A stretch of DNA of 64,000 bases from Pseudarthrobacter sp. NIBRBAC000502772 (GCF_006517235.1 NZ_CP041188.1:2542001-2606000); one strand, 5' to 3'; numbered from the stretch's first letter, positions 17,599-26,785 are shown. The notes: generated by a model not told the origin, from the sequence alone. Program-made: numbers and translations.

Positions 17599-17745
17599 TC
17601 AATAACTCCCGCTTCTAAGGCCGGGCGTGCAGACGAAGAACCTCGGTTGCTCGACTGGTGCGAACGGAACTATTAGCCACTGATGGCCGTATAGCTCCAC
17701 ATATGAATCGGGAGGGCAACTATCGTAAGCTTCGTCGCGAGTCAT
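17599..17745 (-). CDS. 48-aa protein, second member of a paralogous pair
   Basis: ATG at 17745 to TGA at 17599 encodes 48 residues starting 'MTRDEAYDSCPPDSYVELYG'. It is the same length as the gene at 3442-3588 and shares 31 identical positions. These include Cys10, DSYVE, the YG.QWL block, PFA and CTPGLR; the last four residues differ completely. The ATG context (GCCCGGAGATG) has GGAG directly upstream. Unlike the first copy, which runs in the same direction as its GH15 gene, this one diverges from the second GH15 gene 390 bp away. The retained association suggests a link to GH15 expression or to mobility of the module, but no function is known to me. Confidence 0.72.
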   Translation of the reverse strand: MTRDEAYDSCPPDSYVELYGHQWLIVPFAPVEQPRFFVCTPGLRSGSY

Positions 17746-18135
17746 CTCCGGGCCCCGTATTTCCGGAATCGGTCCGCGCCATTCATAGCACCCTTGACTA
17801 ACAAGCCTTGGTAACTCCGGAAAAGAGGAGCCGTGGGAGCCTCACAACTGTCGATGCTGACGAACCGTTCCATGGCTACTCCCTCGTATGCTGCGTCGCT
17901 TTGAAACCGCTGGTGAGGGTCCCGACGCCCTGGTTGGGAGATGCGCCGTTCCCTGTATTCAGTCTGGCTCCGAAGGCGGAGTGGCCCACAACTACCTTCC
18001 CGGGTGAAATAATCCGGTGAAGGCAGCCTACCCGGGTGGGTCGAGGAGTAGTCGTTCTCCGGTTAGGGCTCCCGGGCGAAGATTACCGATAAACATATTG
18101 GCCCCGACTGGAAGCCCCTGTGATTGAGTTGAGTT
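17746..18135. other. Divergent intergenic region before GH15 copy 2
   Basis: No gene is supported. The 390 bp lie between two divergently oriented starts and should contain promoters for both, but I see no strong -35/-10 pair or palindrome. The sequence is not similar to the region upstream of GH15 copy 1. Confidence 0.4.
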
Positions 18136-19960
18136 ATGGCCGTACCTATAGAGGACTATGCGTTCCTATCGGATCTCTCTACCGGGGCTCTAATCTCCCG
18201 GCAGGGCGGGGTCGACTGGCTCTGTCTTCCCCGCTTTGACTCCGCATCAATCTTTGGTGCGTTGTTGGGGAGTGAGGAACACGGACGATGGCTGCTCACG
18301 CCCAATGACCCGGATGCTCACGTCGTGGAGCGCCTTTATGTGGACTCCACTTTCGTCCTTGAAACAACTTGGAAAACTTCCAGGGGAAAAGTCCGAATTA
18401 CTGACTTCATGCCTGTAGGAGAAGGCCGTTCATCGCTGATGCGTAGAGTTACCGGCGTGAGCGGAGCCGTCACCTTGCGTCAGGAGTTGAGGATCCGCCC
18501 GCGTTACGGCGCCGTATTGCCGTGGATGAGCCGTCGTCGAGTGAACGCCACGCCAGAGGGATCCGAAGTATTGTTTGCTATGGCTGGCCCGGATGCTTGG
18601 GGCGTTGAGGGGGCGCCATCTACCCCGCGCCCATGATCATGGGCACGTAGGGGAATTTGAGATTAAAGCGGGTGAAACCGTGGACTTCGAGCTGACGTGG
18701 TTTCCTTCGCACCTTGACGTGCCAGCCGCAGTCGACGTGGACGCAGCCCTCAGCGAGACAGTTGATTACTGGACCCGTTGGGGAGAACACTGCCGCCAGG
18801 ATGGGGACTATGGGGGCGCGGTGAAGCGATCGTTGCTGGTGCTGCGTGCTCTGACGCACTATCAGACGGGCGGCATTGTCGCTGCCCCGACAACGTCCTT
18901 GCCTGAGGATTTTCGGGGTTCACGCAACTGGGACTACCGGTATTGCTGGCTTCGCGATGCCGCTTTGACGCTCGAAGCCATGCTGACCCATGGCTACGAA
19001 TCGGAGGCACTTAAGTGGCGGAACTGGCTGTTGCGGGCCCTTGCCGGTGATCCGGAAGACATCCAGATCATGTACGGAGTGGCTGGCGAGCGGGATCTGC
19101 CGGAGAAAGAGCTGCGTCATCTCCCTGGTTACCAGAATTCGAAGCCGGTGCGGATCGGAAATGCAGCAGTCGACCAGTACCAGGCGGACGTCGTGGGCGA
19201 AGTCATGGTCGCCCTCGAAAGGCTGCGTCTGGCCGGGGGCAAGGAAGACTCCTTTTCCTGGGCGCTTCAGCAGGCACTCCTCGGCTATGTGGAAAAGCAC
19301 TTTGATGACAAGGACTGCGGCTTGTGGGAGATTCGGGGCACCGCCGAATACTTCACGCACTCCCGGGTCATGATGTGGGCAGCATTCGACTGCGGCGTTC
19401 GGGCGGTACGGGACCACGGGATGTCTGGCCCCATTAAGCGCTGGGAGGAACTTTGCGAACGGTTGCGGGCCGAAATCATGGATCAGGGGTTCAACCGCGA
19501 GTTGAAGTCCTTTACTCAGACCTATGGAGGGCGACATGTAGATGCGGCTTTACTGGTCTTGCCTCAGGTTGGTTTCCTTGCTTACGATGACGAAAATATG
19601 CTCGGCACCGTTGCCCTTCTGGAAAAGGAGCTCCTGACTGAGGAAGGGTTGCTGATGCGATACCGTACTGAAACTGGAATCGACGGGCTTGAACCGGGCG
19701 AGCACCCATTTCTCGCCTGTTCCTTCTGGCTGGTGGAGCAATATGCTCGCGCAGGCCGCTGGGCCGAAGCCACAAGGCTGATGGACATGCTCTTGGGTTT
19801 CTCCAATGAACTTGGCCTGCTTAGCGAAGAGTATGCGGTGAAGGAGTCGAGGATGGCGGGCAACTACCCCCAAGCATTTTCCCATCTAGCCTTGGTTCGG
19901 GCCGCGGACGCAATGCACCGAGTGGATCGCCTCAGTCTCGCAGTCCAGAAAACCGCGTGA
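18136..19960 (+). pseudogene. GH15 glycosidase, second copy, single-base frameshift
   Basis: The first 155 or so codons ('MAVPIEDYAFLSDLSTGALIS') match the GH15 gene at 1400-3217, then the frame stops at 18636. The rest continues one base further on, from 'GALRGRHLPRAHDHGHVGEF' through 'GSRNWDYRYCWLRDAA' to 'GLEPGEHPFLACSFWLVEQ'. Reading through with one extra base removed near 18597-18610 restores a protein of about 605 aa that aligns end to end with the first copy. Everything else looks healthy, so the shift is either recent decay or a sequence error. If real, the barrel domain would not be made from the first start. Confidence 0.85.
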
Positions 19961-19986
19961 ATGTGAATAACCGAAGGTCTCGTCAA

Positions 19987-20330
19987 TTAGAGGGAGAGAC
20001 GTACTAATCTCGGGCCTTGACGCCTTCCACCGGTCTTAGCGAGGGCGCCACGTTTGTTGAGCGTCAGCTTGATGGGACCGGTGTTGAACCCGACGTATCT
20101 GGTTCCGTAACTCTTGGCCACGGTCAGGCCGTGACCGAGATAGAACTGCTTGCTTGCGGCCACATCCGTGACGCCGAGCTGGAGCACGATCGCCTCGATC
20201 TGCCGAATGGCCGAACCGGTGCCCTTCTTCGATGAGTACGCGACCGTCCAGATCGTGCCGTCCGGGGCCTACCCCTTCAGCGATTGCAACGGGCCGCGGA
20301 AATCGTCGCCGGCGACGTCTCGTGAGCGGA
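19987..20330 (-). pseudogene. VOC/glyoxalase-family protein remnant
   Basis: The minus strand reads 'DDFRGPLQSLKG', an in-frame TAG at 20269-20271, then 'APDGTIWTVAYSSKKGTGSA' and 'LQLGVTDVAASKQFYLGHGL'. It continues to 'GFNTGPIKLTLNKRGALAKT', after which the frame is lost. These are the middle segments of a two-domain vicinal-oxygen-chelate protein of about 230 aa. Both ends are missing and the core is broken by a nonsense codon, so no product is expected. Confidence 0.7.
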
Positions 20331-20398
20331 CAGTGCGGGCATGATTGCCGCGCACGTCGTGAAACGATAACAACGGAATTCTGTGGACAGGTGATTGG
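20329..20398 (+). pseudogene. Scrap of a Doc-like gene 3' end
   Basis: The codons ATG ATT GCC GCG CAC GTC GTG AAA CGA TAA (20341-20370) encode 'MIAAHVVKR' and a stop. The nearly identical 'MIAAHLVER' closes the Doc-like fragment at 29054-29310. Flanking bases on both sides (acag.gcggg and attctgtgg) also match. Only about 70 bp survive here. Confidence 0.4.
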
Positions 20399-20639
20399 TC
20401 ATCCTGGATCAGGTACCGGCGTAGCCCGCGTATTGCTACACCAGAGACTGGTGGTGCAGAGCCGGACAGACGTTTCGCCGCTTTCGGCCTGGTCATGTGC
20501 GAGTGTGCCTAAACAGCTCATGAGATGGGTGAAGGAGGTGTCGTCGCCGTGAAGTTCTTCTTTGGCGGGTGGGCCTCCCGGCCAGTGAATGCTTCATCCC
20601 TTGCAGGCGGCACTACCCACGACAACGGACGGGGCGAAC

Positions 20640-21290
20640 CCGTCCCCGGCCGAACTCTCCCACGCGCAAAGAGAAACCACGTTCCCTCAGTGGGGGAGCG
20701 CGCGGTTGGCGTGGGGCGTTCATAGAAGGCCCAATTTGGGCTGTGCACATTGTGCACACTTTGCGTCTCGGACTGGGTCGTACAAGGGTCGGATCGGGCC
20801 GGATTCGACATGTTTCCGGGACTTCCCAACGTTTGCAGGGGAGGGAATGCAGTTCGAGTCCCACCTCGGGCACGCATTCCCCCTCGTCAGAGGGGTTTTG
20901 CTTTAACGTGTGTACATTGACCCTCCGCGGGTCTCTCTGACTGTGGCCGCGGCCTGTGCCTGGCGCCGCGGTGACCTATGAAGTTATGTGGGTGGCGGGA
21001 TCAGGGTCCTGGCTGCTGGGCCCTCCGCCTGCAGGGTACAGGGCTACTTGTCCTCACTTTCTGGGTTGTTCTGATGGTCGTGGTTGGCCATCACTCATTC
21101 ATGGCGATGGGTTGTGCTGACGACAGGACCAAGGCAATCTGGCTTCCAAAATCTTCGTCGGAAGGCTGCTTCCTTCGGGCGCCCAGCGTGCGCTCATCGC
21201 GTGTTTGTCCGGCCAAAGCCGTGTGCACGTTGTGCCCACTATGAGTTGGCGGGCGACTGTTCGGCTTACATCGTGATCCCGTTCCGCAGA
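20640..21290 (+). repeat. Repeat copy B: palindrome, tRNA-like 3' end and terminator
   Basis: This is the same element as at 4200-4760, in the same orientation. The palindrome TGTGCACA-T-TGTGCACA lies at 20742-20758. The tRNA-like end, identical with copies A and C, is at 20852-20873, with a terminator straight after it. Similarity to copy A then runs on for about 350 bp (for example the shared 'CATCACTCATTCATGGC' type block and 'CGCGTGTTTGTCCGGCCAAA'), ending at a second half-palindrome near 21221-21238. No gene is visible inside. The copy sits exactly at the left side of the metal-stress island. Confidence 0.75.
20880..20899 (+). terminator. Intrinsic terminator inside repeat B
   Basis: CCCCTC, loop GTCA, GAGGGG and four T residues. 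It is the counterpart of the terminator in copy A with a shorter T run. Confidence 0.7.
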
Positions 21291-21726
21291 CTTTGTGGCT
21301 GATAGCAGTTCATGCGTCCGGCCATCCCTGGGTGCATGACCTGCAGGGATCCCGGGCGCAGGGGAGACCCCGGAAAGCCCACAACGGATGCTGGCGTGTG
21401 GGACCGACACTCGTGGGGGGGCCGCAGTGTTGTCGCAGCTCAGGGGGATTTGAGGTCCGGCGTGTGTACAGATTCCGGTGAAGCGTGGACGAAGCTCGCG
21501 CGTTTTCTTCGCTGTGCGCGGATTCACCAACGAGGCAAGCTCTCCCACGGGGAGGTCCGGCCCGGCACTTCGGTTCGCTGGAGCATTGGCCGATACAGCA
21601 GGCGGTGTGCCGCGCTCTGCGGAAAAAGGGATCCGTTACTTTCATTCGGCGGCGTGCTGACATGTGCTCGGAGCACGTGCATCCCGGAGGACCAGCAATT
21701 GTTGGAAGGCGTGATTGACGCGACCG
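21291..21726. other. Gene-poor stretch after repeat B
   Basis: No frame resembles a known protein on either strand. The overlapping frames present are of low complexity and lack ribosome sites. Confidence 0.35.
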
Positions 21727-22038
21727 TCATGGCCGGACCGATACTCGCTGAACGGCCGCCTTGAGATCCTCCGGTGACGGCAGGCCAGCCAAACCGCCGG
21801 CATGCCGATAGAGCCTGCAGGTCAGGGCTGGTGCTGCCGAAGATGGGAACAGATCCATCCCCGAGGCAATGAAAGACGGTGAGCCGTGGAAGCCCAGCGT
21901 CTGGGCTTGTTCCTCGCTGCCCAGCTCGACAACCACAACGTCGCCCTCGACGCCCTCGGCTGCCAGGACCTGGACGAAAAGGTCCAGGGCAGCGGCGCTG
22001 TTGGGGCAGTCCGCGATGATCCGCAGCTCGTAGTCCAT
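21727..22038 (-). CDS. Small thioredoxin-like protein
   Basis: This 103-aa protein has a thioredoxin-fold pattern: strand 'DYELRIIADCPNSAAALDLF' with a CPxS-type active-site position near residue 11, strand 'DVVVVELGSEEQAQTLGF', then 'GSPSFIASGMDLFP', where the fold usually has its cis-proline (here 'SP'). 'PALTCRLYRHAGGLAGLPS' near the end is typical of a family found beside metal-resistance genes. Only one Cys of the usual CxxC is kept. It diverges from the CmtR-like regulator across a 50-bp gap, so both are probably controlled from the same promoter region. Confidence 0.7.
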   Translation of the reverse strand: MDYELRIIADCPNSAAALDLFVQVLAAEGVEGDVVVVELGSEEQAQTLGFHGSPSFIASGMDLFPSSAAPALTCRLYRHAGGLAGLPSPEDLKAAVQRVSVRP

Positions 22039-22088
22039 GAGTTCATCATGGCAGTCCCCGGTACAGGTTTGCGTGAATACATCGAGGA

Positions 22089-22430
22089 ATGTACTTTTGT
22101 GCCATGGAAACGCTCACGCAGGCACCGGTGCTGGCCCGGTTCGGGTACGCGGTCTCGGACCCGACCCGCGCCAGGATACTTCTGGCCCTATCGGATACCC
22201 CGTCTTATCCCTCCGATCTGGCGGATGCCCTGGGCGTGTCCCGGCAGAGCATGTCCAACCACCTGACATGCCTCCGTGGCTGCGGCCTGGTCGTGGCCGT
22301 CCCGGACGGGCGGCGGACCCGCTACGAGCTTGCGGACGCCCGGCTGGGTCATGCGATCAAAGACCTGCTGGGGGTTGTCCTGGCCGTGGACCCGGCCTGC
22401 TGCGCCCCGGACGGGGAGTGCTTCGCATGA
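22089..22430 (+). CDS. cmtR: CmtR-like ArsR-family Cd/Pb sensor repressor
   Basis: This 113-aa winged-helix protein matches Mycobacterium CmtR along its length: 'DPTRARILLALSDTPSYPSDLADALGVSRQSMSNHL' is the helix-turn-helix. 'TCLRGCGLV' keeps the C-x3-C metal site of the recognition helix, and 'DPACCAPDGEC' gives the C-terminal Cys ligand. I prefer the start at 22089 because it keeps an N-terminal Cys ('MYFCAM') like that of CmtR; ATG 22104 is the alternative. It would release DNA on binding cadmium or lead. Its TGA overlaps the ATG of the efflux pump gene (ATGA), so the two are translationally coupled. Confidence 0.85.
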   Translation: MYFCAMETLTQAPVLARFGYAVSDPTRARILLALSDTPSYPSDLADALGVSRQSMSNHLTCLRGCGLVVAVPDGRRTRYELADARLGHAIKDLLGVVLAVDPACCAPDGECFA

Positions 22431-23260
22431 CGGCGCTGACGCAGGCGCCAACTTCGGAACGCCGGGCCGTACTGAACAGACGGATCCGGCTGTTCGCGGC
22501 CGCGACCATTACCTACAACCTCATCGAAGCCGTAGTGGCGCTCTGGGCCGGCAGCGTTGCCGATTCCTCTGCGCTGATCGGGTTCGGCCTGGACTCGATT
22601 ATTGAGGTGGCCTCCGCCGTGGCGTTGTCGTGGCAGTTCTCCGCGAAGGACCCGGAACGCCGTGAGCACCTGACCCTGCGGATCATCGCCGTCTCGTTCT
22701 TCGCCCTGGCCGCGTTCGTGACCTTCGAGGCTGTGCGGGCTTTGACGGGCGGGGAAGAAGCCCGGCACTCCACCCCGGGCATCGTGATCGCTGCGCTGAG
22801 TCTGGCGATCATGCCGGTGTTGTCTTGGGCCCAGCGCCGGGCTGGACGGGAGCTTGGATCCCGGACGGCAGTGGCCGATTCCAAACAGACGCTGCTGTGT
22901 ACCTACCTTTCTGCGGTCCTGCTGCTCGGCCTGGTCCTGAACAGCACGCTGGGCTGGTGGTGGGCTGATTCCGGCGCCGCACTGATCATCGCCGGTATCG
23001 CCGTCCGGGAGGGCATCAGCGCCTGGCGCGGAGAAGCCTGCTGCGCCCTTCCGCACACCGACGACACCCACGGCCATGGGCGTGGGCATGGCGAAGAAGA
23101 CGATGACTACTGCGCACCCGTAACCACCGTGACCATCGCGGCAGCACCGGGAGCTCTTGCTGATGCTGAGCAGGAAGGTGCCTGCTGCGCCGGGTGCCAG
23201 TCCGATGCCAAGCCTGCGCCGGTGACCTTGACTCTCGGGACGAAACCGGTGAATCGTTGA
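22427..23260 (+). CDS. Cation diffusion facilitator (CDF) family efflux protein
   Basis: Start at ATG 22427 overlaps the regulator stop; the much longer frame upstream is an artefact. The 277-aa protein has about five membrane segments. The CDF metal-site regions 'DSSALIGFGLDSIIEVASA' (residues 42-60) and 'WWADSGAALIIAGIAVRE' (near 183-200) are present. A His/Asp/Glu-rich cytoplasmic tail 'HTDDTHGHGRGHGEEDDDY' and four further Cys ('ACCAGC' and others) follow. It should export divalent metal, probably cadmium, lead or zinc given the CmtR-like regulator. The classic cytoplasmic domain is shortened and replaced by the His/Cys tail, which is unusual. Confidence 0.85.
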   Translation: MTALTQAPTSERRAVLNRRIRLFAAATITYNLIEAVVALWAGSVADSSALIGFGLDSIIEVASAVALSWQFSAKDPERREHLTLRIIAVSFFALAAFVTFEAVRALTGGEEARHSTPGIVIAALSLAIMPVLSWAQRRAGRELGSRTAVADSKQTLLCTYLSAVLLLGLVLNSTLGWWWADSGAALIIAGIAVREGISAWRGEACCALPHTDDTHGHGRGHGEEDDDYCAPVTTVTIAAAPGALADAEQEGACCAGCQSDAKPAPVTLTLGTKPVNR

Positions 23261-23927
23261 GCGCCGTCTCGACGGCCCGGAACGTCCGGATCGCCGTCTG
23301 GACCATCCTCGCGGTCCTCCTGACCGCCGGCGTGATCTGGTACGCGGTGTTCACCGTGAACAGGCCCGCACCCGCCGCGCCCGCGGCAGCAACGGATGCG
23401 CAGCTGGTCAGGGAAGACAGCCACTGCGTCACGGCCCCCGCGTCGGAGAAGGCCCAGCTGGTGGAGTTCCTGGACTTCGAATGCGAATCCTGCCGCGCCG
23501 CCGAACCCCTCGTGCAGGAACTAAAAAAGGAGTACGGGGACCGGATCACGTTCATCCACCGGTACTTCCCGCTGCCCGGACACGCCAATTCCGGAACCGC
23601 GGCCCTGGCCGTGGAAGCCGCAGCCCTGCAGGGCAAGTACGAGCAGATGACCGCCAGGCTTTTCGCAACCCAGCCGCAGTTGGGGTGAACGGCAGGACTC
23701 CCAAGCCCCACTGTTCAGGACCTACGCCGAAGAACTCGGCCTGGACCTGGCCCGGTACGACACGGATGTCGCGGCCGAAGCAACCAAGGAACGGAATCCG
23801 CCAGGACATTGCAGACGGGAAAGCCCTCGGCGTGACCGGAACCCCCACCTTCTTCCTCAACGGGGAAAAGCTCACCCTGAACAGTGAAGAACAGTTCCGC
23901 AACCTGCTCGACGACGCTGCACGATAA
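23257..23927 (+). pseudogene. DsbA-like thiol-disulfide oxidoreductase with two frameshifts
   Basis: TTG at 23257 overlaps the pump stop. The frame encodes an N-terminal membrane anchor ('IAVWTILAVLLTAGVIWYAV') and a DsbA/thioredoxin domain with active site 'FECESC' and 'IHRYFPLPGHANS'. An extra base near 23679-23684 shifts the frame; the next stretch reads 'ERQDSQAPLFRTYAEELGLD'. A second extra base near 23791-23794 shifts again into 'IRQDIADGKALGVTGTPTFF', which has the cis-proline TPTFF motif. Correcting both gives about 222 aa. Two separate single-base insertions suggest true decay, though homopolymer errors cannot be excluded (the runs are TTGGGG and GGAA). Confidence 0.8.
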
Positions 23928-24042
23928 CCTCGCGCCGGTTCCCCGGTTCCCCGGTGCGAAAGCCGGTCCCGCGAAGACTAGAGGAACGCGACCGCCATCC
24001 CTTAACCGAAAAGGCTCCCTAAAACGCTGACGATACAGTATT

Positions 24043-24072
24043 CTCTTATTCCATGGAGTCATGGAATAAGAG
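24043..24072 (+). promoter_or_regulatory. Perfect palindromic operator over the start of the ArsR-rhodanese gene
   Basis: CTCTTATTCCATG and CATGGAATAAGAG are perfect 13-bp arms around GAGT. The start codon (24053) lies inside the left arm, and TACAGT at 24034-24039 could be the -10 box. The core TCTTATTC-N12-GAATAAGA recurs at 33288-33315 beside the other ArsR-rhodanese gene. This implies autorepression by dimer binding at the transcription start. Confidence 0.75.
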
Positions 24073-24730
24073 CCCGGCGGGTGGGGAGAAGCTGGAAGTC
24101 TTCGATCAGCTCGCCAGGGTGGCGAAGGCGATGTCCAACGGCAAGCGGCTGGAGCTGATCGAATTGCTCGCCCAGGGCGAGCATCCAGTCGAAGAAATCG
24201 CGGCAAAGCTGGGGATGGGGGTGACGACCGTCTCGGCCCACCTGCAGCAGCTGAAGCAGGCGGGCCTGGTGGATACCCGGCGGGTGCGGACCAGCATCCT
24301 GTATCGGCTCGCGGGCGATGACGTCGCGGCGATGTATCTGGCCATCAAGCGTGTGGGCATGCTGCGTTCCCCGGCCCTGCGGGAGGCACTTGCGTCCTAC
24401 CTCTCTCCCCGCGGCTCGGAGCCGGCCAGCACGATCGATCCGGCAGCTGTCACCTCCGAGATGACCGTTATCGATGTCCGGCCCCGGTCCGAGTACGACA
24501 CAGCCCACTTCCCGGGCGCGGTCTCCATCCCGCTGGCGGAGCTGGCGGAACGCTACGGTGAGATCCCGTCAGGGAATCCCGTCGTGGTGTACTGCCGTGG
24601 CGAGTTCTGCAAACTCGCCCGGGACGCCGCGGCGTGGTTGTCTGCCCGCGGCATCCCGGCGATGGCCATGGACGAAGGCGTCATCGAATGGCGGGCCACA
24701 CACCTGGTGGATCTCGATGCCACCGCGTGA
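24053..24730 (+). CDS. ArsR-family regulator fused to a rhodanese domain (copy 1)
   Basis: This 225-aa protein has an N-terminal winged helix ('VAKAMSNGKRLELIELLAQGE..VTTVSAHLQQLKQAGLV', residues 20-80). Its C-terminal rhodanese domain has 'VIDVRPRSEYDTAHFPGA' and catalytic loop 'VYCRGEFC' with the Cys near residue 187. Such fusions sense persulfide, polysulfide or oxidant stress and repress adjacent genes. No Shine-Dalgarno sequence precedes the ATG, and a likely -10 is only about 14 bp upstream, so the mRNA is probably leaderless. The next gene, an MFS exporter, overlaps its end by 14 bp and is presumably the regulated target. A paralogue is at 32570-33238. Confidence 0.88.
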   Translation: MESWNKSPAGGEKLEVFDQLARVAKAMSNGKRLELIELLAQGEHPVEEIAAKLGMGVTTVSAHLQQLKQAGLVDTRRVRTSILYRLAGDDVAAMYLAIKRVGMLRSPALREALASYLSPRGSEPASTIDPAAVTSEMTVIDVRPRSEYDTAHFPGAVSIPLAELAERYGEIPSGNPVVVYCRGEFCKLARDAAAWLSARGIPAMAMDEGVIEWRATHLVDLDATA

Positions 24731-26003
24731 GCCGATGGTGCTGCTCGGGGAGAGAATCCGCGCCGACGCAGCCGTTCAGGAAGTCCTGCACCGCCGGACC
24801 CTGACGGTGGTCGCCGCCAGCCAGGTCCTGGGCGGGGCAGGCCTTGCCGCCGGCGTCACCGTCGGGGCTTTGCTGGCCCAGGACATGCTCGGCGGGAACG
24901 CCGCCGCCGGTCTTCCCGCGGCCCTGTTCACCCTCGGCTCCGCACTGGCGGCCTTCCTGGTCGGCGCCGTCACCCAGCGCCTGGGCCGCCGGACCGGTCT
25001 GGGCCTGGGCTTCGCCGCCGGGGCCCTCGGGGCGCTCGGCGTCGTCGCAGCGGCCGTCCTGGACAGCATCCCGCTGCTGTTTCTGTCCTTGTTCATCTAC
25101 GGGGCGGGCACCGCGACGAACCTGCAGGCACGCTACGCCGGTACCGATCTGGCTCCGGCGTCCCGCCGGGGCACGGCCGTCAGCATCGCCATGGTCTTCA
25201 CCACCCTCGGCGCGGTCCTCGGCCCGAACCTGGTCGATGTGCTGGGCCGGTTCGCCGAAAGCCTCGGCATTCCCGCTCTCGCCGGCCCGTTCCTGCTCGC
25301 AGCAGCCGCATACGCCTCCGCCGGGGCCGTGCTGTTCGTCCTGCTCCGGCCGGACCCGTTCCTGCTCGCCCGGGAACTCGAGATTGCCACACCTCCACCG
25401 GGAACCTCCGACACCCCGCCCGCACCGGTCCGGGCGGGCACCGGGGTCTACGTGGGGGCCGCGGTCATGGTCCTTACCCAGATCGCTATGGTCGCCATCA
25501 TGACCATGACACCGGTCCACATGCGCGCCCACGGCCACCACCTCTCCGAAGTCGGCCTCGTCATCGGAATCCACATCGGCTCGATGTATCTGCCTTCCCT
25601 GTTCACCGGCGTCCTCGTGGACCGCATCGGCCGCACCCCGATGGCCATCGCCTCCGGCCTGACCCTGCTCGCGGCCGGCCTCACCGCAGCTACGGCACCC
25701 GCGGACAATCTCGGGCTGCTCATCGTGGCTCTGGCCCTGCTCGGGCTGGGCTGGAACATGGGCCTCATCTCCGGAACCGCACTGGTCGTGGACGCCACCG
25801 TCCCCGCACACCGTGCCCGCACCCAGGGAGCCGTCGATGTCCTCATCGCCGTCGCCGGCGCCGGCGGCGGCGCGATGTCCGGGCTCGTCGTGGCCCAAAC
25901 CAGCTATGCGGTGCTCTCGATCGTCGGCGGGGTCCTGGCCCTGCTGCTGATTCCCGTCATCTTCTGGGCCCGAACCCGGTCCGGGACGCTGGCGGCTGCC
26001 TGA
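24717..26003 (+). CDS. MFS transporter in operon with ArsR-rhodanese regulator
   Basis: I take ATG 24717, 14 bp inside the regulator gene and after GGTGGA; ATG 24735 is an alternative. The 428-aa protein has twelve predicted membrane helices. MFS motif A-like loops are 'AVTQRLGRRTGLG' after helix 2 and 'GVLVDRIGRTPMAIAS' after helix 8. A hydrophilic loop at residues 220-240 contains 'TPPPGTSDTPPAP'. It should be an efflux carrier; in related actinobacterial loci such exporters accompany sulfur- or metal-responsive ArsR proteins. The substrate is not known. Two decayed genes further along (26032-26785, 31205-31749) come from another MFS family and are not copies of this one. Confidence 0.85.
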   Translation: MPPREPMVLLGERIRADAAVQEVLHRRTLTVVAASQVLGGAGLAAGVTVGALLAQDMLGGNAAAGLPAALFTLGSALAAFLVGAVTQRLGRRTGLGLGFAAGALGALGVVAAAVLDSIPLLFLSLFIYGAGTATNLQARYAGTDLAPASRRGTAVSIAMVFTTLGAVLGPNLVDVLGRFAESLGIPALAGPFLLAAAAYASAGAVLFVLLRPDPFLLARELEIATPPPGTSDTPPAPVRAGTGVYVGAAVMVLTQIAMVAIMTMTPVHMRAHGHHLSEVGLVIGIHIGSMYLPSLFTGVLVDRIGRTPMAIASGLTLLAAGLTAATAPADNLGLLIVALALLGLGWNMGLISGTALVVDATVPAHRARTQGAVDVLIAVAGAGGGAMSGLVVAQTSYAVLSIVGGVLALLLIPVIFWARTRSGTLAAA

Positions 26004-26031
26004 TCCCGCAGCCACAAACATCCTGACTGCC

Positions 26032-26785
26032 ATGAAGCCACCGGGCAATCACGGTCGCGGATCCGGGGTACGGCTGGGTTGGCGGCAGAACCTGGCCCAG
26101 TTCGTGCTCCTCGTCGCGGTAAACACACGGCTACGCCAGACTCGAGGCAGCATCCCACGTTCCCGCCAACGCCGGCAACCACGCCCAGCTGACCAGCCGC
26201 GACGTGTTCATCCTCACCAGCTTCCGTGACAGGTCACTGTCGTCGGTCTGCCACGCCGGCATGGTCAACAACCTCAACGACGGCCTGGCCTGGGGCCTTT
26301 TCCCCGTCCTCTTCGCCTCTGCCGGGCTGGCCGTCGACAGCATCGGCATCCTCGCCGCCGCGTACCCGGCCGTCTGGGGAGCTGGGCAGCTCCTCACCGG
26401 CGCACTCTCGGACCGGATCGGGCGCAAACATCTGATCACCGGCGGCATGCTGGTCCAGGCCGCGGCCCTGGCCATGATCGCCGCCGGGCAGGGCTTCGGG
26501 ATCTGGCTGGCCGGGGCGGTCCTGCTCGGCGCCGGTACCGCCATGGTCTACCCAACTCTTCTGGCCGCTATCGGAGACGTCGCCCACCCCCAATGGCGTG
26601 CCCGGTCAGTGGGTATCTACCGTCTATGGCGCGACGGCGGATTCGCCGTCGGGGCCCTGATCTCCGGAATCATCGCCGACACCCTGGGCATACCGGCCGC
26701 CGTCACCACAGTCGCACTTCTCACCGGCGCCTCCGGCATCGTCGTGGCCCTGCGGATGCGCAGCACCGACCACCTGCCACGGTGA
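26032..26785 (+). pseudogene. MFS transporter with large internal deletion
   Basis: The N terminus 'LGWRQNLAQFVLLVAVNT' is typical for the first helix of a Micrococcaceae MFS family. It is cut near 26122, and after a frame change the sequence resumes as 'YARLEAASHVPANAGNHAQL' and 'NNLNDGLAWGLFPVLFASAG'. It runs to a normal C terminus with 'GALSDRIGRKHLITGG' and 'YPTLLAAIGDVAHPQWRARS'. About 170 residues, helices 2-6, are missing. A shortened six-helix product from a later start (about 26204) is conceivable but unlikely to transport. A more decayed relative is at 31205-31749. Confidence 0.75.

Noticed and set aside
22037..22426. N-terminal extension of the CDF efflux protein in the same frame
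   Set aside because: It overlaps the well-supported CmtR-like gene in another frame, and the ATG at 22427 overlaps the regulator stop as in a coupled operon.
24681..26048. 455-aa minus-strand frame opposite the MFS gene
   Set aside because: Composition is extremely Gly/Asp/Glu/Arg-rich, typical of an antisense shadow of a hydrophobic high-GC gene.
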